Counted from the first letter of the stretch, positions 49,489 through 61,887 are shown. The stretch is 64,000 bases of DNA from Lentzea californiensis (GCF_024648825.1 NZ_JANBBE010000020.1:1-64000); one strand, 5' to 3'. A program made the numbers and translations. The notes: generated by a model not told the origin, from the sequence alone.

Positions 49489-50340
49489 TCAGCCCATGCT
49501 CTGGTAGACGTAGAAACCCTCGCCGCTCTTGCGCCCGTGCAGACCGGCGTCGGTCATCTTCTTGAGCAGCGGGCAGGGGCGGTACTTGCTGTCGTTGAAC
49601 TGCTCGTAGAGCACCTCGACGCTGTACAGGATGGTGTCGACCCCGATGAGGTCGGCCGTTTCCAGCGGTCCCATCGGGTGACCGAAGCAGCTGCGGAACA
49701 CCTCGTCGACGGTCTTCGCGTCGGCGACGCCCTCGTGGACCAGGAAGGCCGCTTCGTTGACCGTCAGCATGAGCACGCGGTTGGACACGAACCCCGGCGA
49801 GTCGTTGACCGGGATGGACTTCTTGCCCATCGAGTCCAGCAGCGCGCGCACGGTGTCCTTGGTCTGCTCACTCGTGTGGTACCCGGGGATGAACTCGCAC
49901 GCGGCCTTCATCGGCACCGGGTTCATGAAGTGCACGCCCATCACCTTGTCCGGGCGCGAGGTCAGGGCGGCGAGCTTGGTGATCGGGATCGCCGACGTGT
50001 TCGCCACGAACACGGTGTCCGCCTTGCAGACGACGTCGAGCTGCGCGTACAGCGCGCTCTTGAGCTCCCAGTCCTCGGTGATGTTCTCGATCACCACCTC
50101 GGTCTCGGCGAGCAGTTCGAGCGAGGTGCCGGCGGTGATCGACGCCAGCACCGCCTCGGAGTCCACCGCCGGGCCGCCGAGCATCCGGCTCAGCCGGCAG
50201 TCCAGCTCGATCTTGGCGAGCGCCTCGTCCAGCGCCTCCGGGTTGTTGTCGACCAGGACCACGCTGTGCCCTTTCTGGGCCAGGTCCTGTGCGACGCCGA
50301 TGCCCATCACTCCGGCTCCGACAACTCCAACGTTCGTCAT
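49489..50340 (-). CDS. fkbK: 3-hydroxyacyl-CoA dehydrogenase-like enzyme (FkbK-type, 283 aa)
   Basis: An NAD-dependent dehydrogenase with the Rossmann motif VGVVGAGVMGIGVAQDLA, the catalytic-region sequence GVHFMNPVPMKAACEFI and SPGFVSNRVLMLTVNEA. It would oxidise the ACP-bound C3 unit. The ATG overlaps the stop of the KS-AT gene (ATGA), tying extender supply to PKS translation. The frame is open further upstream, but only as a shadow of the PKS. Confidence 0.93.
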   Translation of the reverse strand: MTNVGVVGAGVMGIGVAQDLAQKGHSVVLVDNNPEALDEALAKIELDCRLSRMLGGPAVDSEAVLASITAGTSLELLAETEVVIENITEDWELKSALYAQLDVVCKADTVFVANTSAIPITKLAALTSRPDKVMGVHFMNPVPMKAACEFIPGYHTSEQTKDTVRALLDSMGKKSIPVNDSPGFVSNRVLMLTVNEAAFLVHEGVADAKTVDEVFRSCFGHPMGPLETADLIGVDTILYSVEVLYEQFNDSKYRPCPLLKKMTDAGLHGRKSGEGFYVYQSMG

Positions 50341-53099
50341 CGCTGCTCCTCGACTGCACTGCTCATGGGGGAAGAAAACGGGTCGGCCGCAGTGGGCTCG
50401 AGCCAGTGGCGGTCGCGCTGGAAGGCGTATCCGGGCAGGGTCGTCTTCCTGGCCCCGCGACCGTCTTGGTAGGACTGCCAATCGACGTCCACACCGGACA
50501 GCCAGAGCCTGCCGAGCGCGTCGGCCGTGGACTCGGTGTCCTGCCTGGGATCTGCTTCACCGGGAAGGGTGGGCACGAGGTGCGCCCAGGACTTCTGGGG
50601 GAAGTCCGGGTGTCCCCGGAACATCGACCCCATCGACTGTCCCGCACCGAGCTCGACGAACGCGGTGTCCGGCCGTTCCGCTGCCAGGTGGGCGATCATG
50701 GTGGCGAACTGCACCGGGCGGCACATGTGCTCGGCCCAGTAGCCGGGGTCCTTCAGCTGCCTCTCGGTGATCGGCAGCCCGGTGACGTTGGACAGGTACG
50801 GCGTTTCGGGGGCGCGAGGGCTGAGGTTCAGCCTGGCCCAGGCGGTGAGTTCCGCCGCCGCCGGCCGCAGGGAGCGGGAGTGGAACGCGTGGGTGGTCCG
50901 CAGCGGCCTGGCGGGCACCCCCTCGGCGGCGAGCTTCTCGGTGAGCTGGACGACGCCCTCGGCGGTACCCGAGACGACGATCATGCGCGGACCGTTGACC
51001 GCGGCGACGTCGAGGGAGAAGACCGCGAGGTCGCCCACCAGGCCGGTCAGCTCGCTCTCCGAGAGCGGCACGGCGGCCATCGCTCCGGCCGGCAGCCCCG
51101 AGATCAGCTTGGCCCTCGTGGCGACCAGGGCGGTCGCCTCCTGGAGGGTCAGGCTGCCCGCGAGAGCCGCGGCGGCGAACTCTCCGACGCTGTATCCCGC
51201 GAGAATCGAGGGCTGCACGCCCCAGGCCGTCATCAGCCTGCCCAGCGCGTAGTCGACCGCGAAGACGCCGGGCTGGACGACGACCGTGTCCGCGGGCCCG
51301 CCAGGTTCGACGTCCGGTGAGCGGCCGAGCAGGGCGGCCAGACCTCCGCCACCCGCTTTCCTCGCACCGACCAGGCGGGCGACCGGGTCGAAGCCGAGGT
51401 GCTCGCGGAACAGCTCGGCGCACTCGTCGACCGCCGCGCGGAACACCGGTTCGGAGGCGTACAGCCCACCGGCCATGCCGTCGTACTGCTCCCCTACGCC
51501 GGCCAGCAGGAACCCCGCACGCCGCGCGCTCACACCCGTTTCGGCGAGCACACGGGCCTGCGAGGTCAGCGCCTGCACGGCATCGGTGCTCGACGAGACC
51601 ACGGCCATCCGCCGGTGCTCGAACGCCCCACGCCCGACCTGCAGCGTGTAGGCGGCATCCGCCAGGTTCGCCCACCGCGCGGCGTCCGCGGCCAGCTTCG
51701 CCGTCGCGGCGTCGGCCGCTTCGGCCGTGCGGGCCGACCAGACCAGCAGCTGGTGCGGACGCGCCGGCGGTCGCACGTCGTCCTCGGCCGGGGCTTCCTC
51801 GATGACGACGTGGACGTCCGCGCCGCCGTAACCGTGCGCGTTGACGCCGGCCAGCCGTGGGCGTTCGCCCCGCGGCCACTCGGTCAGCTCCGTCACCACC
51901 GCGAGCCGGTCACCGGAAGCGGCCAGCCGCGGGTTGGGTGCGGAGAAGTTCACGGCGGGCGGCACCTTCTCGTGGTGCAGCGCGAGAGCCGCCTTGATCA
52001 GGCGGGCGATCCCGCCGGCCTGGTTGATGTGGCCGAGGTTGCCGTCGGTCGAGCCGAGGGTGACCCGCTCGACGCCGTCCACGCCGAAGACCTCTTGCAA
52101 CGCCATGATCTCCACGGCGTCACCGAAGGGCGTGCCCATCGCGGTCACCTCGACGTGGTCGATCTCGGCGGGGCCGACTCCCGCGACGGCCATCGCCTCG
52201 GCCATCACGGCGGTCTGTCCCGGCACGCCGGGCACGCCGAACCCCTGGCGGCCTTTCCTGCCCTCGTGCAGCGCGGCCCAGCCGCGGATGACCGCGTAGA
52301 TCCGGTCCCCGTCGGCCTGCGCGTCCTCGAGCCTGCGCAACACGACCACGCCGACGCCGTCGCCGGGGATCTTGCCGTTGGCACCGGCGTCGAGAACGCG
52401 GCTGACGCCGTCCGGGGAGAACTCGCCGCCCTGGCGGTAGAGGTAACCGGGGTGCTGCGGGACGATCACCGAGACCGCTCCCGCGACGACCAGGTCCGAC
52501 TCGCCGGACAGCAGGCTGCCACAGCCCGCGGTGACCGCGGCGAGCGCGGTCGAGCTGCAGCTCTGGACGCTCACCGAGGGCCCGGTGAGGTCGAGCGCGT
52601 AGGACACCCGCGACGCGAGCAGGTCCTTCTCGTTCTGCAGGACGAGGTGGTCGGGCCCGTAGGTGAGCACGGCGTCGTCGTTCTGCAGCAGGTTGGACAG
52701 CAGGTAGGTGCTCGGCGCACCGCCCGCGAACACCCCGACCAGGCCGTCGAAGCGGCCAGGGTCGACACCCGCGTCCTCGAGCGCGTGCCACGAGCACTCG
52801 AGGAACAGGCGGTGCTGCGGGTCGGCCAGCTCGGCGTCGGACCTGCTGAAGCCGAAGAAGTCCGCGTCGAAGCGGTCCACATCGGACAGCACGCCCGACG
52901 CGGCGACGAAGGCGGGATCGTCCACCAGCCGCGGCGGCACGCCGGCCGCCAGCAGCTCGACCGGGCTCATCCTCGTGATCCCGTCCCGCCCCGCGCACAG
53001 GTCGGCCCAGAACCTGCCGATGTCAGGAGCGCCGGGGAAGTTCCCGGCCATGCCCACGATCGCGATGTCGTGGCTGTTGTCGCGTTCCTGCGTGGTCAT
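50337..53099 (-). CDS. KS-AT didomain polyketide synthase, KS His replaced, no carrier (920 aa)
   Basis: Residues about 12-430 are a ketosynthase with the active Cys in SVQSCSSTALAAV. The first catalytic His, normally HGTGT, is replaced: the stretch reads EVTAMGTPFGDAVE with Thr at the His position. The second His (GNLGHINQAGG) is kept. Residues about 530-860 are an acyltransferase with GYSVGEFAA and HAFH, suggesting malonyl selectivity. No KR, DH, ACP or TE follows. ATG 53099 lies seven bases after the previous PKS. It may condense poorly, supply malonyl units in trans, or act in release (inference). Confidence 0.85.
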   Translation of the reverse strand: MTTQERDNSHDIAIVGMAGNFPGAPDIGRFWADLCAGRDGITRMSPVELLAAGVPPRLVDDPAFVAASGVLSDVDRFDADFFGFSRSDAELADPQHRLFLECSWHALEDAGVDPGRFDGLVGVFAGGAPSTYLLSNLLQNDDAVLTYGPDHLVLQNEKDLLASRVSYALDLTGPSVSVQSCSSTALAAVTAGCGSLLSGESDLVVAGAVSVIVPQHPGYLYRQGGEFSPDGVSRVLDAGANGKIPGDGVGVVVLRRLEDAQADGDRIYAVIRGWAALHEGRKGRQGFGVPGVPGQTAVMAEAMAVAGVGPAEIDHVEVTAMGTPFGDAVEIMALQEVFGVDGVERVTLGSTDGNLGHINQAGGIARLIKAALALHHEKVPPAVNFSAPNPRLAASGDRLAVVTELTEWPRGERPRLAGVNAHGYGGADVHVVIEEAPAEDDVRPPARPHQLLVWSARTAEAADAATAKLAADAARWANLADAAYTLQVGRGAFEHRRMAVVSSSTDAVQALTSQARVLAETGVSARRAGFLLAGVGEQYDGMAGGLYASEPVFRAAVDECAELFREHLGFDPVARLVGARKAGGGGLAALLGRSPDVEPGGPADTVVVQPGVFAVDYALGRLMTAWGVQPSILAGYSVGEFAAAALAGSLTLQEATALVATRAKLISGLPAGAMAAVPLSESELTGLVGDLAVFSLDVAAVNGPRMIVVSGTAEGVVQLTEKLAAEGVPARPLRTTHAFHSRSLRPAAAELTAWARLNLSPRAPETPYLSNVTGLPITERQLKDPGYWAEHMCRPVQFATMIAHLAAERPDTAFVELGAGQSMGSMFRGHPDFPQKSWAHLVPTLPGEADPRQDTESTADALGRLWLSGVDVDWQSYQDGRGARKTTLPGYAFQRDRHWLEPTAADPFSSPMSSAVEEQR

Positions 53100-53106
53100 C
53101 TGTTCC

Positions 53107-56100
53107 TCACCTTCGGGTTCCGGTCTGGCGCCGGCGCAGGTTTCCGGCGCGCGCCCGGCGGCGTTCACCGCGGGCGGAGGCGTCCTCGGCCACGTCGGCG
53201 AGGTCCGGCCCCGCCGCCGCCTCCGGCCGTGCGAGCAGGGTCGCGAACTCGGCGATGGTCGGCTTCTCGAACAACATCGCCGGCGCCAGCTCGACGCCGA
53301 GCTCCTTGCCGATGCGGCCGATCACCACCAGGCCGATCAGCGAGGTGCCGCCGAGGTCGAAGAACCGGTCGTCGACGCCCACCTGCTCCAGCCCCAGGCA
53401 GGCCTGCCAGATCTCGGCCACCTGCTGCTGGGCCGGTGTGCTCGGGGCAACGTAGGGAGTGCGCAGCTCCGGACGTGGATAGCGCTTGCCGTCGGTCAGG
53501 TCGACCGCCGCGCCGCCCACCAGGGCGTCGAAGGAGTCGAGCTGGGCCAGGGCGGCCAGGGCGTCGGAGAGCTCCAGCGACAGCACGGCCACCTGCGTCT
53601 CTCCGGAGGCCACGATGCGGGACAGCAGTTCCGTCCCCTCCTCGGTCGGGATGCCGAACTCCTCGCGGAACCGCTTGGAGCCCTCCTGCATCTCGGCCGA
53701 GCCGGCGAGGCCCGCCGACGTCCAGGGGTCGAGCTGCCACGGTCCCCACGCCACCGAGACGACGCGCTTGGCGACCCCGCCCGTGTTGGCCTCCACGACC
53801 GCGAAGGAGTCGAGGAACGCGTTCGCCGCCGCGTAGTCGGTCGCGCCGACGCCAACGGTCAGGCTGGCGACCGACGAGTAGAGCACCAGCAGTTCCACCG
53901 GGTCGTCTCGCAGCGCGTCGGCCAGGGCGAGCGTGCCCGCCACCTTCGGGGCGAGCACCGCGGCCGCCTGCTCCTCGGTCTTAGTCTGCAGCAGGCCGCC
54001 ACCCGCGACGCCGGCCGCGTGCACGACGCCGTGCAGCTCACCGAAGTGCGCCCGGACCTCCCGCACCAGCGAGACGACCTGTGCGGGATCGCTGACGTCG
54101 GCCTGGGCGACGAACACCTCGGCGCCCAGGGCACGCAGTTCCGCGACGGCCATGAGCACGCCGCTGATCTTGTCGTTGACGCCCTTCTCCGCGATCCAGG
54201 AGTCCCAGGTCTCCTCCGGCGGCAGACCCTTCCGGCCGGCCAGCGCGAGCCTGGTGCCGAGCGGGGCCAGCCGCCGCGCCAGTGCCAGGCCGAGCTCGCC
54301 CAGACCGCCGGTGATGAGGTAGACGCCACCGGGACGCCAGGCATCGCTGTCGGCGACCTCCGGTAGCCCGACCACCTCGAAGTCGCGCACCCAGCGACGG
54401 CCGTGCCGCCACGCGACCACACCGACACCGTCCACGGTGTCCGAAGTGGACGCTGCCAGGCCGTCGAGTTCGCGCAGCGCCTGGCGGGCGTGGTCGCCGT
54501 CCGTTCCGAAGTCGGCGTACTGCGACCGGACCAGGGGGTACTCCGCGGCGATGGCGCTCGTGATGCCCGCGATGGTCGCGGCGTGCGGGTCCTTCGCGTC
54601 GCCGTCGAGGACCTCGAACCCGTTCGCGGCGAGGCTGACCAGCTCGACCCTCCTGCCGGCACATTCCGTGCCGATGGCCTTGCCGAGCCGCATCAGGCTG
54701 TAGAAGCCGCTCTCCTGGCCGGTGTCGGTGAGACCGTAGGCGTGCACGATCCGCACCGGCTCCCCGGCGGTGCCCGCCAGCAGAGCGCGATAGTCCTCCT
54801 GGTCCTGCGGCCGGGTGTGCGCGTGGACCACGTCGTGCCCGGCTTCCCTTGCCAGCGCGGCGAACCTGTCGGCGAACGCGCCCGGTTCGGCGAGGAGCAC
54901 CAGCGGTCCCGCGGTGGCGGGCAGTGGGCGGCTGTTGTCGCGCCGCCAGGTGGGCACGTGGGCCTTCAAGCCGTCGTACGACGGCATCCCGGCGTTGGCC
55001 GTGAGCGCGGGCGCCGCCGAAGCGGTGGTGCCTTTCGCCGGGAACTCCGGCCAGTAGCGGGTGCGCTGGAAGCGGTACGCGGGCAGCGGGACGAACACGC
55101 GTTCCGCACCTGCACCACTCGCCCAGTCGACGGGCACGCCGTGTTCCCACAGCGCACCGAGCGCGGCGAGCCACGACCGGCGCCCCTGCTCCAGCGGCAG
55201 GCTGACCGTCCGCGTGAGCGATCCGCTCGCGGCTGCGGCCGGACCGACCTCGACGAGCACTTCGGCGTGCCGGCCCAGAACCTCCATGCCGTCCGCGATC
55301 CGATCGGACTCGCCGGCCCAGTAGGCGGTGTCCGTCACCTCGGCCGTGGTCAGCGCGGCGCCGGTGCGCGGTGACACGACGGTGATCGTGGGCTCCGCGG
55401 CCGTACCGGGAACCGTTCCCTCCAGAGCCAGCGCCAGACCGTCGGCCAGCGACAGCATCCCGCCGACGACCGCGGCGACACGCTCCCCCACCCCGGCACC
55501 CAGCACAACGGCGGGAACCAGATTCCACGAGCCGAGCAACCGGACCAGGCCGTACTCGACCGCGAACACAGCGGCCCGCTCGTCGGCATCGGCCTCGCCG
55601 TACAGCGCGCCCAGCAGGTCCACCCGCCCGCCCAGCAGGCCGGCGCACTCGTCGATCGCGGCGCTGAACGCCGGTTCGGTGCGGTACAGCTCCTCCGTGG
55701 CGCCACGCCAGGAACCAAGGGCCGCAGGGAGGAACAGTCCGAAGCGGCGCTTGTCCTCGACCACCGAACCGGTCACGCCCGCCCGCAGGGACGCGATGGC
55801 GTCCGCGGTGTCGCGCACCGGCAGCGCGGCTCGCACCGGCAGCGCGCTGCGTCCGGACTGCGTGGTGTGCGCGACGTCGGCCAGTTCCAGCTCCGGGTGA
55901 GCTTCCAGGTGATCGGCCAGCGCCACGGCGTTCGCGCGCAGGCTGGACTCGTTGTGCCCGGACACCGTGAGCAGCTGCCACGGCGGTCCCGATCGCGGCA
56001 CCGGGCCCTGCGGCGCCCGCTCCAGTACGAAGTGGACGTTCGAGCCCGACCAGCCGAACGAGCTGACGCCCGCTCGCAGCACGCCGCCGGCGTCCGCGGG

Positions 56101-59100
56101 GAAGGACCTCGCGGTCTGCACGGGCCGGACGGGGCCGTCCAGGGTGACGACCGAGTTGGGAGTGGTCATGTGCAGGTTGGCCGGGATCTCGCCGTGTTCC
56201 AGCGCCAGCACGGTCTTGACCAGACCGGCCATCCCGGCGGCGGCCAGGGTGTGGCCGACGTTGGACTTGACCGCGCCCACGTACAGCGGTTCCGGCGCGG
56301 AGCGCTCGCCGAAGACCTCCTGCAGGGCGGTGAACTCGATGGCGTCGCCGAGCTGCGTGCCGGAGCCGTGCGCCTCGACGTAGCCGATGTCGTCTGTCCG
56401 CACGCCCGCGTCGGCGTGAGCGGCACGGATGACCGCGATCTGCGCGGCCCGGTTGGGCGCGGTGAGACCGTTGCTGCGGCCGTCCTGGTTGGTCGCCGTG
56501 CCGCGGATCAGCGCACGGGTGCGCTGACCCGGCGCGACGTCCTGGGTGCGGCGCAGGACGACCACGCCGCCGCCCTCGCCGATCACGTAGCCGTCGGCGG
56601 ACTCGTCGAAGGTCTTGGTGCGGCCGTCGGCGGCGAGCATGCTCATCTTGCAGGACTGGACGAACACCTCCGGGTTGATCATCGTGGAGGAGGCGCCGAC
56701 GATCGCGATGTCGCACTCGCCGCGGCGCAGGCTCTGCACGGCCAGGTGCATGGCGCTGAGCGCGGAGGAGCATGCGGTGTCCACGGTCAAGCAGGGACCG
56801 CGCAGGTCGAGCTGGTGCGCGATCCGGCCGGCCGCCGCGGACAGCGAGCTGCCCAGGCCGAAGTACGGGTCGTCCGAGGCCTCGGCACCGTCGGCCTCCA
56901 GCTGGCGCATGCTGTACTGGATGGTGTCGATCAGCCCGGCGAACACGCCGGTGCGGCTGCCGCGCAACTCCTCCGCGGTCAGCGAGGAGTCCTCCAACGC
57001 CTCCCAGACGAGCTCCATGAGCAGCCGGAAGCTCGGATCGGTGCGGCGTGCCTCCTGCGGCGAGAGCCCGAAGAACGCGGCGTCCCAGCCCGCGATGTCG
57101 GTGACGAACGCGCCGTGCTGGGTGTAGGCCTTGCCCGGCGCGGTGCGGTCGGGGTCGAGGTAGTCGGCGGCGTTCCACCGGTTCTCCGGAGCCAGGCTGA
57201 CCAGGTCCTTGCCCTGCATGAGGTTCTGCCAGTAGTCGTCGACCGTGTCGCTGCCGCCGGCGAAGCGGCAGGACATGCCGACCACGGCGATCTCCTGGCC
57301 CTGCCCGGTGTTCGGGCGCACGGCGGCCTTCGTCGTCGAGGGCTGCTCCTGCGGGCCGAGCTCGGAGAGCAGGTGTGTGACGAGGGCGGCCGGGCTCGGG
57401 TGGTCGAAGACGATGGTGGGCGGCAGCGCGAGCCCGGTCTCGGCGTTGAGCCGGCCGCGCAGCTCGACCGCGGTGAGCGAGTCGACGCCCAGCTTGGTGA
57501 ACAGCTGCTGGGCGCTGACCTCGTCCTCATGGCCCAGCACGGCGGAGGTGTGGGTGAGCACGAGCTGGTGCAGCACGCGCTCGCGCTCGGCCTGGGGCAT
57601 GCCGGCGAGCCTCGTCCGCCACGCCGTGGTGACCTCGACGCCCTCCTCCGCACGCCGCGCGTCGGCCTCGGCGATCGCCACGACCTCGGGCAGGTCGGCG
57701 AGCAGAGGGCTCGGTCGCAGCGCGGCGAAGGGTGGTGCGAACTTCGGCCACTCGAACGCCGCCACGGTCAGCGCGGTCTCCTCGCGGCCGAGCGCGCGCC
57801 GCAACGCGGTGACGCCCAGTTCCGGTGCCATGGCGGGCACGCCGAGGTCGCTGAGCAACTGGTCGGCCTGTCCGCTGACGCCCATGCCGACCTGGCCCCA
57901 GCGACCCCAGGCGACGGAGGTGGCGGGCAGGCCGCGGAACCGGCGCTGCTGGGCGACGGCTTCCAGGTAGGCGTTCGCGGCGCCGTACACGCTCTGCGCG
58001 GGGTTGCCGACGGACGCGGCGATCGAGGAGAACAACACGAAGGCGTCCAGGTCGAGCCCGTCGGTGAGCTCTTCGAGGTTCCGGGTGCCGGAGACCTTGG
58101 CGCGCAACGCGTCCGTGTAGGACGTGCGGCCGATCGTCTCGATCTGCCCGATCTCGAGGACTCCCGCGAGGTGGAACACAGCACGCAGGTCGTCGCGGAA
58201 CCCACCGACGACGTTCTCGAGCGCGTCGCGGTCGGCGACGTCGCAGGCGACGATGGAGACCTTGGCGCCCAGGTCTTCCCGCAGGGACTCCGCGCCAGGC
58301 GCGTTCCCACCGGTCCGGGAGACCAGCACCACGTGGTCCGCGCCCGCTTCGACCAGCCAGCGGGCGACCACTCCACCGAGGCCGCCGGTGCCGCCGGTCA
58401 CCAGGACGGTGCCCCGCGGCTTCCACGAGCGCGCCGGCTCGGCGTTGTCGGCGTGCGCCAGGCGACGGCCGAACGCGCCCGCCGTGCGAATTGCGACCTG
58501 GTCCTCGCCGCGCGGTCCCGTGACCACGGCACCGAGAAGTGCGCTGACACGGTCGGACGGCTCAGCCGGAACGTCGACCAGTCCACCCCACAACCGCGGG
58601 TGTTCCAGCGCGGCAGCCCTGCCGAATCCCCAGAGCTGCGCCTGGACCGCGGAGGCAGGCGCCTCGTGCGGGCCGGTCGCCACGGCCTGCCGGGTCAACG
58701 TCCACAAAGGAGTTTTGAGTTCACGGGATGCCAGTTCCTGCACCAGCGACAGGGTCGCTTCAGCACCGAAGGACAGGCCGTCGCTCTCGTGCTCGTCGAG
58801 CGCGACCAGAGAGAGCACACCGTCGAACTCCTGGACACCGTCCAATGCGACGGCCACGGAGGCCCGGTCGGGTGCGTCGAGCACCACGCGTTCGACCTCG
58901 GCTCCTCGCAGTGCCGACGCGGCGGCATCGGTCCAGTCGCCGGACCGCGACGAGAACACCAGCAGCCACCGTCCGGACGCCACCGCCGGTTCCGGCGTGA
59001 ACGGCTTCCACCGCACGTGATGTCCCAGAGCGTCCACTTCGGACTCGTTCGCACGGGAGGTGCGCCAGCGCGCCAGTGCCGGGAGGACGTCGCCGAGTGC

Positions 59101-61887
59101 GACCTGCGTGTCCGGCAGATCCAGCTCGGCGGCCAGCTCCTCGACGTCACCGCTCGCCACGACGGACCAGAAACGGGCGTCGTCGCCACCGGTGCCGGCC
59201 GTGCCGTCCCCGGCGTCCTCCAGCCAGTAGCGCCGGCGTTGGAACGGGTACGTCGGCAGGGAGACGGTGCGAGCACCGGTGCCGCCGAGGTAGGCGGCCC
59301 AGTCGACGACGAAGCCGTTGACGTGCAACGCGGCGAGCGCGCGGACGAGCGTCTCGATCGAATCGCGGTCCTTGCGCTGCGCGGCGGCGAAGACCGCGCT
59401 GTCGGCCAGGGCGGAACGGCCCATCGCGGTCAGCGGAGCGTCCGGTCCCAGCTCCAGGAACGTGGTCGCACCGCGCTTGCGCAAGGTCTCGAGGGCGTCG
59501 GCGAACCGAACCGCCTCGCGGGCGTGCTCGACCCAGTACGCCGGGTCGGTCAGCCGCTCGGCGAGCTCACCGGTCAGCGTGGAGACCACCGGGATGGTGG
59601 GCTCGCCGTAGGTGACGTCACGGGCGATCTCCGCGAACTCCGCCAGCACGGGGTCCATCAGGCTGGAGTGGAAGGCGTGCGAGACCTTCAGCCGCGTCGT
59701 GCGGCGGTCGGCGAACCGCTCCGCCACGGCGAGAGTGGCCTTCTCGGCTCCGGACAGGACCACCGCGCGGGGGCCGTTGACCGCGGCCAGGCACACGTCG
59801 TCGCTGAGGTGGGGGCGGACCTCGTCCTCGGTCGCCTCGACCGCGACCATCGCTCCACCGGCCGGCAACGCCTGCATCAGGCGGCCTCGGGCCAGCACCA
59901 GCCGTGCCGCGTCGGCAAGGGAGAACACACCCGCGACGTGGGCGGCGGCGAACTCTCCGATCGAGTGCCCCGCGAGGAGGTCGGGGACCACACCCCACGA
60001 GGTGACCAGGCGGAACAGCGCCACCTCGAAGGCGAACAGGGCGGGCTGGGCGAACTCGGTGCGGTTCAGCAACTCGGCGTCATCGCCGAACACCACCTCG
60101 CGCACGCCCGGCAGGTACTCGCAGACCTCGTCGAACGCGGTGGCGAAGACCGGGAAGGCGCCGTGCAGCTCGCGGCCCATGCCGATCCGCTGCGAACCCT
60201 GGCCGCTGAACAACACGGCCAGTTTTCCGGAGGTGGCGAACCCGGCGATGGCCCCGGCGTCGCCGTCAGCCACGGCGCGCAGTCCGGCGGCCAGTTCCTC
60301 GGGGCCGGCACCCACGACGACGGCACGGTGGTCCATCGCCGCGCGGGTGGTGGCCAGCGACAGCGCGATGTCCACGGGCTCGTCCGGGACTTCGTCCACA
60401 CTGGACAGCAGCGCCGCGGCCTGGGCGCGCACCGCGGCGGGAGACGCGCCCGAAAGGACGTAGGGCACCACGGCCGGTGCCTGGACCTCACGAGCCTGCA
60501 GCGGCTCTTCGGGTGCCTGCTCCAGGATGACGTGGGCATTGGTGCCGCTGATGCCGAACGAGGACACCCCCGCGCGGCGAGGCCTGTCCACCTGCGGCCA
60601 CGGCCGCCGTTCGGAGAGCAGCGAGATCGTTCCGGCCGACCAGTCGATGTGCCCGGACGGCCGGTCGACGTGCAGGCTCGCCGGGAGGACGCCGTGCCGC
60701 ATCGCCTCGACCATCTTGATGACCCCGGCGACGCCCGCGGCGCACTGCGTGTGCCCGATGTTGGACTTGACCGACCCGATCCACAGCGGCTCGGTGCGGT
60801 CCTGGCCGTAGGTGGCCAGCAGGGCCTGTGCCTCGATGGGGTCACCGAGCTTCGTGCCGGTGCCGTGCGCCTCGACCGCGTCCACGTCCGCCGGTGACAG
60901 CCTCGCGGCGGCCAGCGCCTGGCGGATCACCCGCTGCTGTGACGGGCCGTTCGGGGCGGTCAGGCCGTGGGACGCGCCGTCGGAGTTGACCGCGCTGCCG
61001 CGGATCACGGCCAGCACCGGGTGGCCGTTGCGCCGGGCGTCGGACAACCGCTCCAGCACCAGCACGCCGGCGCCTTCGGCCCAGTTCGTGCCGTCGGCGC
61101 CGTCGGCGAACGGCTTGCACCGGCCGTTGGCGGCCAGCCCGCGCTGGCGGGAGAAGTCGACGAACGGGCCGGGGCTGGCCATGACCGTCACCCCGCCCGC
61201 GAGGGCCAGGGTGGACTCCCCCGTCCGCAGCGAGTGGGCGGCCAGGTGCAGCGCCACCAGTGAGGACGAGCAGGCCGTGTCGATCGACACCGACGGCCCC
61301 TGCAGGCCCAGCACGTAGGAGATCCGGCCGGACACCACGCTGCCCAGGGTCCCGGTGGCGAGGTACCCCTCGTACTCCCCCGGCACCTCGGTGAGCCGGG
61401 TGGCGTACTCGGTGTTCGTGACACCGGCGAACACGCCGGTCGCGCTGCCCTTGAGCGAGGCCGGGTCGATGCCGGCGCTCTCGACGGCCTCCCACGCGGT
61501 CTCCAGCAGCAGCCGCTGCTGCGGGTCGGTCGCCTCGGCCTCGCGCGGCGAGATGCCGAACAGCTCGGCGTCGAACTCGTCGGCGTCGTGCAGGAAGCCG
61601 CTCTCGCGGACGTAGGTCGTGCCCTGCCGCTCCGGGTCCGGGTCGTAGAGCCCGTCCAGGTCCCAGCCGCGGTTGGTGGGGAACGGCGAGACGGCGTCGC
61701 CCTCGGAGCTGACGAGGTCCCACAGCTGCCGCGGCGAACGGACTTCACCGGGATAGCGGCAGCTCATCGCGATGATCGCGATCGGCTCGGTCTGGCGTTC
61801 CTCGGACTCCCGCAGCTGCCGACGGCTCTCCCGCAGGTCAGCCGCCATTCGCTTGAGGTAGTCGACGTACTGCTCTTCGGTGGGCAT
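53107..61887 (-). CDS. Type I modular PKS, KS-AT-KR-ACP-KS-AT*-KR-ACP (2926 aa)
   Basis: An N-terminal docking coiled coil (residues 1-30) precedes two modules. Module A has a KS with [10 protein letters not shown] and EAHGTGT, an AT with GHSIGEFAA and HAFH (malonyl type) near residue 640, a KR with GGTGGLGG near 1165 and YGAANAY near 1300, and an ACP with [11 protein letters not shown] near 1469. Module B has a KS with [10 protein letters not shown] and EAHGSGT. Its AT is shortened and reads GAGVGE near 2132 instead of GHSxGE, so its Ser is gone. A KR (GGLGELG near 2529) and an ACP (GGTSLIGL near 2847) follow. No DH or ER is present. The ATG has AGGAG upstream. Confidence 0.92.
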   Translation of the reverse strand: MPTEEQYVDYLKRMAADLRESRRQLRESEERQTEPIAIIAMSCRYPGEVRSPRQLWDLVSSEGDAVSPFPTNRGWDLDGLYDPDPERQGTTYVRESGFLHDADEFDAELFGISPREAEATDPQQRLLLETAWEAVESAGIDPASLKGSATGVFAGVTNTEYATRLTEVPGEYEGYLATGTLGSVVSGRISYVLGLQGPSVSIDTACSSSLVALHLAAHSLRTGESTLALAGGVTVMASPGPFVDFSRQRGLAANGRCKPFADGADGTNWAEGAGVLVLERLSDARRNGHPVLAVIRGSAVNSDGASHGLTAPNGPSQQRVIRQALAAARLSPADVDAVEAHGTGTKLGDPIEAQALLATYGQDRTEPLWIGSVKSNIGHTQCAAGVAGVIKMVEAMRHGVLPASLHVDRPSGHIDWSAGTISLLSERRPWPQVDRPRRAGVSSFGISGTNAHVILEQAPEEPLQAREVQAPAVVPYVLSGASPAAVRAQAAALLSSVDEVPDEPVDIALSLATTRAAMDHRAVVVGAGPEELAAGLRAVADGDAGAIAGFATSGKLAVLFSGQGSQRIGMGRELHGAFPVFATAFDEVCEYLPGVREVVFGDDAELLNRTEFAQPALFAFEVALFRLVTSWGVVPDLLAGHSIGEFAAAHVAGVFSLADAARLVLARGRLMQALPAGGAMVAVEATEDEVRPHLSDDVCLAAVNGPRAVVLSGAEKATLAVAERFADRRTTRLKVSHAFHSSLMDPVLAEFAEIARDVTYGEPTIPVVSTLTGELAERLTDPAYWVEHAREAVRFADALETLRKRGATTFLELGPDAPLTAMGRSALADSAVFAAAQRKDRDSIETLVRALAALHVNGFVVDWAAYLGGTGARTVSLPTYPFQRRRYWLEDAGDGTAGTGGDDARFWSVVASGDVEELAAELDLPDTQVALGDVLPALARWRTSRANESEVDALGHHVRWKPFTPEPAVASGRWLLVFSSRSGDWTDAAASALRGAEVERVVLDAPDRASVAVALDGVQEFDGVLSLVALDEHESDGLSFGAEATLSLVQELASRELKTPLWTLTRQAVATGPHEAPASAVQAQLWGFGRAAALEHPRLWGGLVDVPAEPSDRVSALLGAVVTGPRGEDQVAIRTAGAFGRRLAHADNAEPARSWKPRGTVLVTGGTGGLGGVVARWLVEAGADHVVLVSRTGGNAPGAESLREDLGAKVSIVACDVADRDALENVVGGFRDDLRAVFHLAGVLEIGQIETIGRTSYTDALRAKVSGTRNLEELTDGLDLDAFVLFSSIAASVGNPAQSVYGAANAYLEAVAQQRRFRGLPATSVAWGRWGQVGMGVSGQADQLLSDLGVPAMAPELGVTALRRALGREETALTVAAFEWPKFAPPFAALRPSPLLADLPEVVAIAEADARRAEEGVEVTTAWRTRLAGMPQAERERVLHQLVLTHTSAVLGHEDEVSAQQLFTKLGVDSLTAVELRGRLNAETGLALPPTIVFDHPSPAALVTHLLSELGPQEQPSTTKAAVRPNTGQGQEIAVVGMSCRFAGGSDTVDDYWQNLMQGKDLVSLAPENRWNAADYLDPDRTAPGKAYTQHGAFVTDIAGWDAAFFGLSPQEARRTDPSFRLLMELVWEALEDSSLTAEELRGSRTGVFAGLIDTIQYSMRQLEADGAEASDDPYFGLGSSLSAAAGRIAHQLDLRGPCLTVDTACSSALSAMHLAVQSLRRGECDIAIVGASSTMINPEVFVQSCKMSMLAADGRTKTFDESADGYVIGEGGGVVVLRRTQDVAPGQRTRALIRGTATNQDGRSNGLTAPNRAAQIAVIRAAHADAGVRTDDIGYVEAHGSGTQLGDAIEFTALQEVFGERSAPEPLYVGAVKSNVGHTLAAAGMAGLVKTVLALEHGEIPANLHMTTPNSVVTLDGPVRPVQTARSFPADAGGVLRAGVSSFGWSGSNVHFVLERAPQGPVPRSGPPWQLLTVSGHNESSLRANAVALADHLEAHPELELADVAHTTQSGRSALPVRAALPVRDTADAIASLRAGVTGSVVEDKRRFGLFLPAALGSWRGATEELYRTEPAFSAAIDECAGLLGGRVDLLGALYGEADADERAAVFAVEYGLVRLLGSWNLVPAVVLGAGVGERVAAVVGGMLSLADGLALALEGTVPGTAAEPTITVVSPRTGAALTTAEVTDTAYWAGESDRIADGMEVLGRHAEVLVEVGPAAAASGSLTRTVSLPLEQGRRSWLAALGALWEHGVPVDWASGAGAERVFVPLPAYRFQRTRYWPEFPAKGTTASAAPALTANAGMPSYDGLKAHVPTWRRDNSRPLPATAGPLVLLAEPGAFADRFAALAREAGHDVVHAHTRPQDQEDYRALLAGTAGEPVRIVHAYGLTDTGQESGFYSLMRLGKAIGTECAGRRVELVSLAANGFEVLDGDAKDPHAATIAGITSAIAAEYPLVRSQYADFGTDGDHARQALRELDGLAASTSDTVDGVGVVAWRHGRRWVRDFEVVGLPEVADSDAWRPGGVYLITGGLGELGLALARRLAPLGTRLALAGRKGLPPEETWDSWIAEKGVNDKISGVLMAVAELRALGAEVFVAQADVSDPAQVVSLVREVRAHFGELHGVVHAAGVAGGGLLQTKTEEQAAAVLAPKVAGTLALADALRDDPVELLVLYSSVASLTVGVGATDYAAANAFLDSFAVVEANTGGVAKRVVSVAWGPWQLDPWTSAGLAGSAEMQEGSKRFREEFGIPTEEGTELLSRIVASGETQVAVLSLELSDALAALAQLDSFDALVGGAAVDLTDGKRYPRPELRTPYVAPSTPAQQQVAEIWQACLGLEQVGVDDRFFDLGGTSLIGLVVIGRIGKELGVELAPAMLFEKPTIAEFATLLARPEAAAGPDLADVAEDASARGERRRARAGNLRRRQTGTRR

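Noticed and set aside
55867-60897. 1676-codon open frame on the plus strand inside the PKS gene
   Set aside because: It is a GC-driven shadow of the PKS coding strand, with His/Gln/Arg/Val-rich low-complexity translation and no domain.
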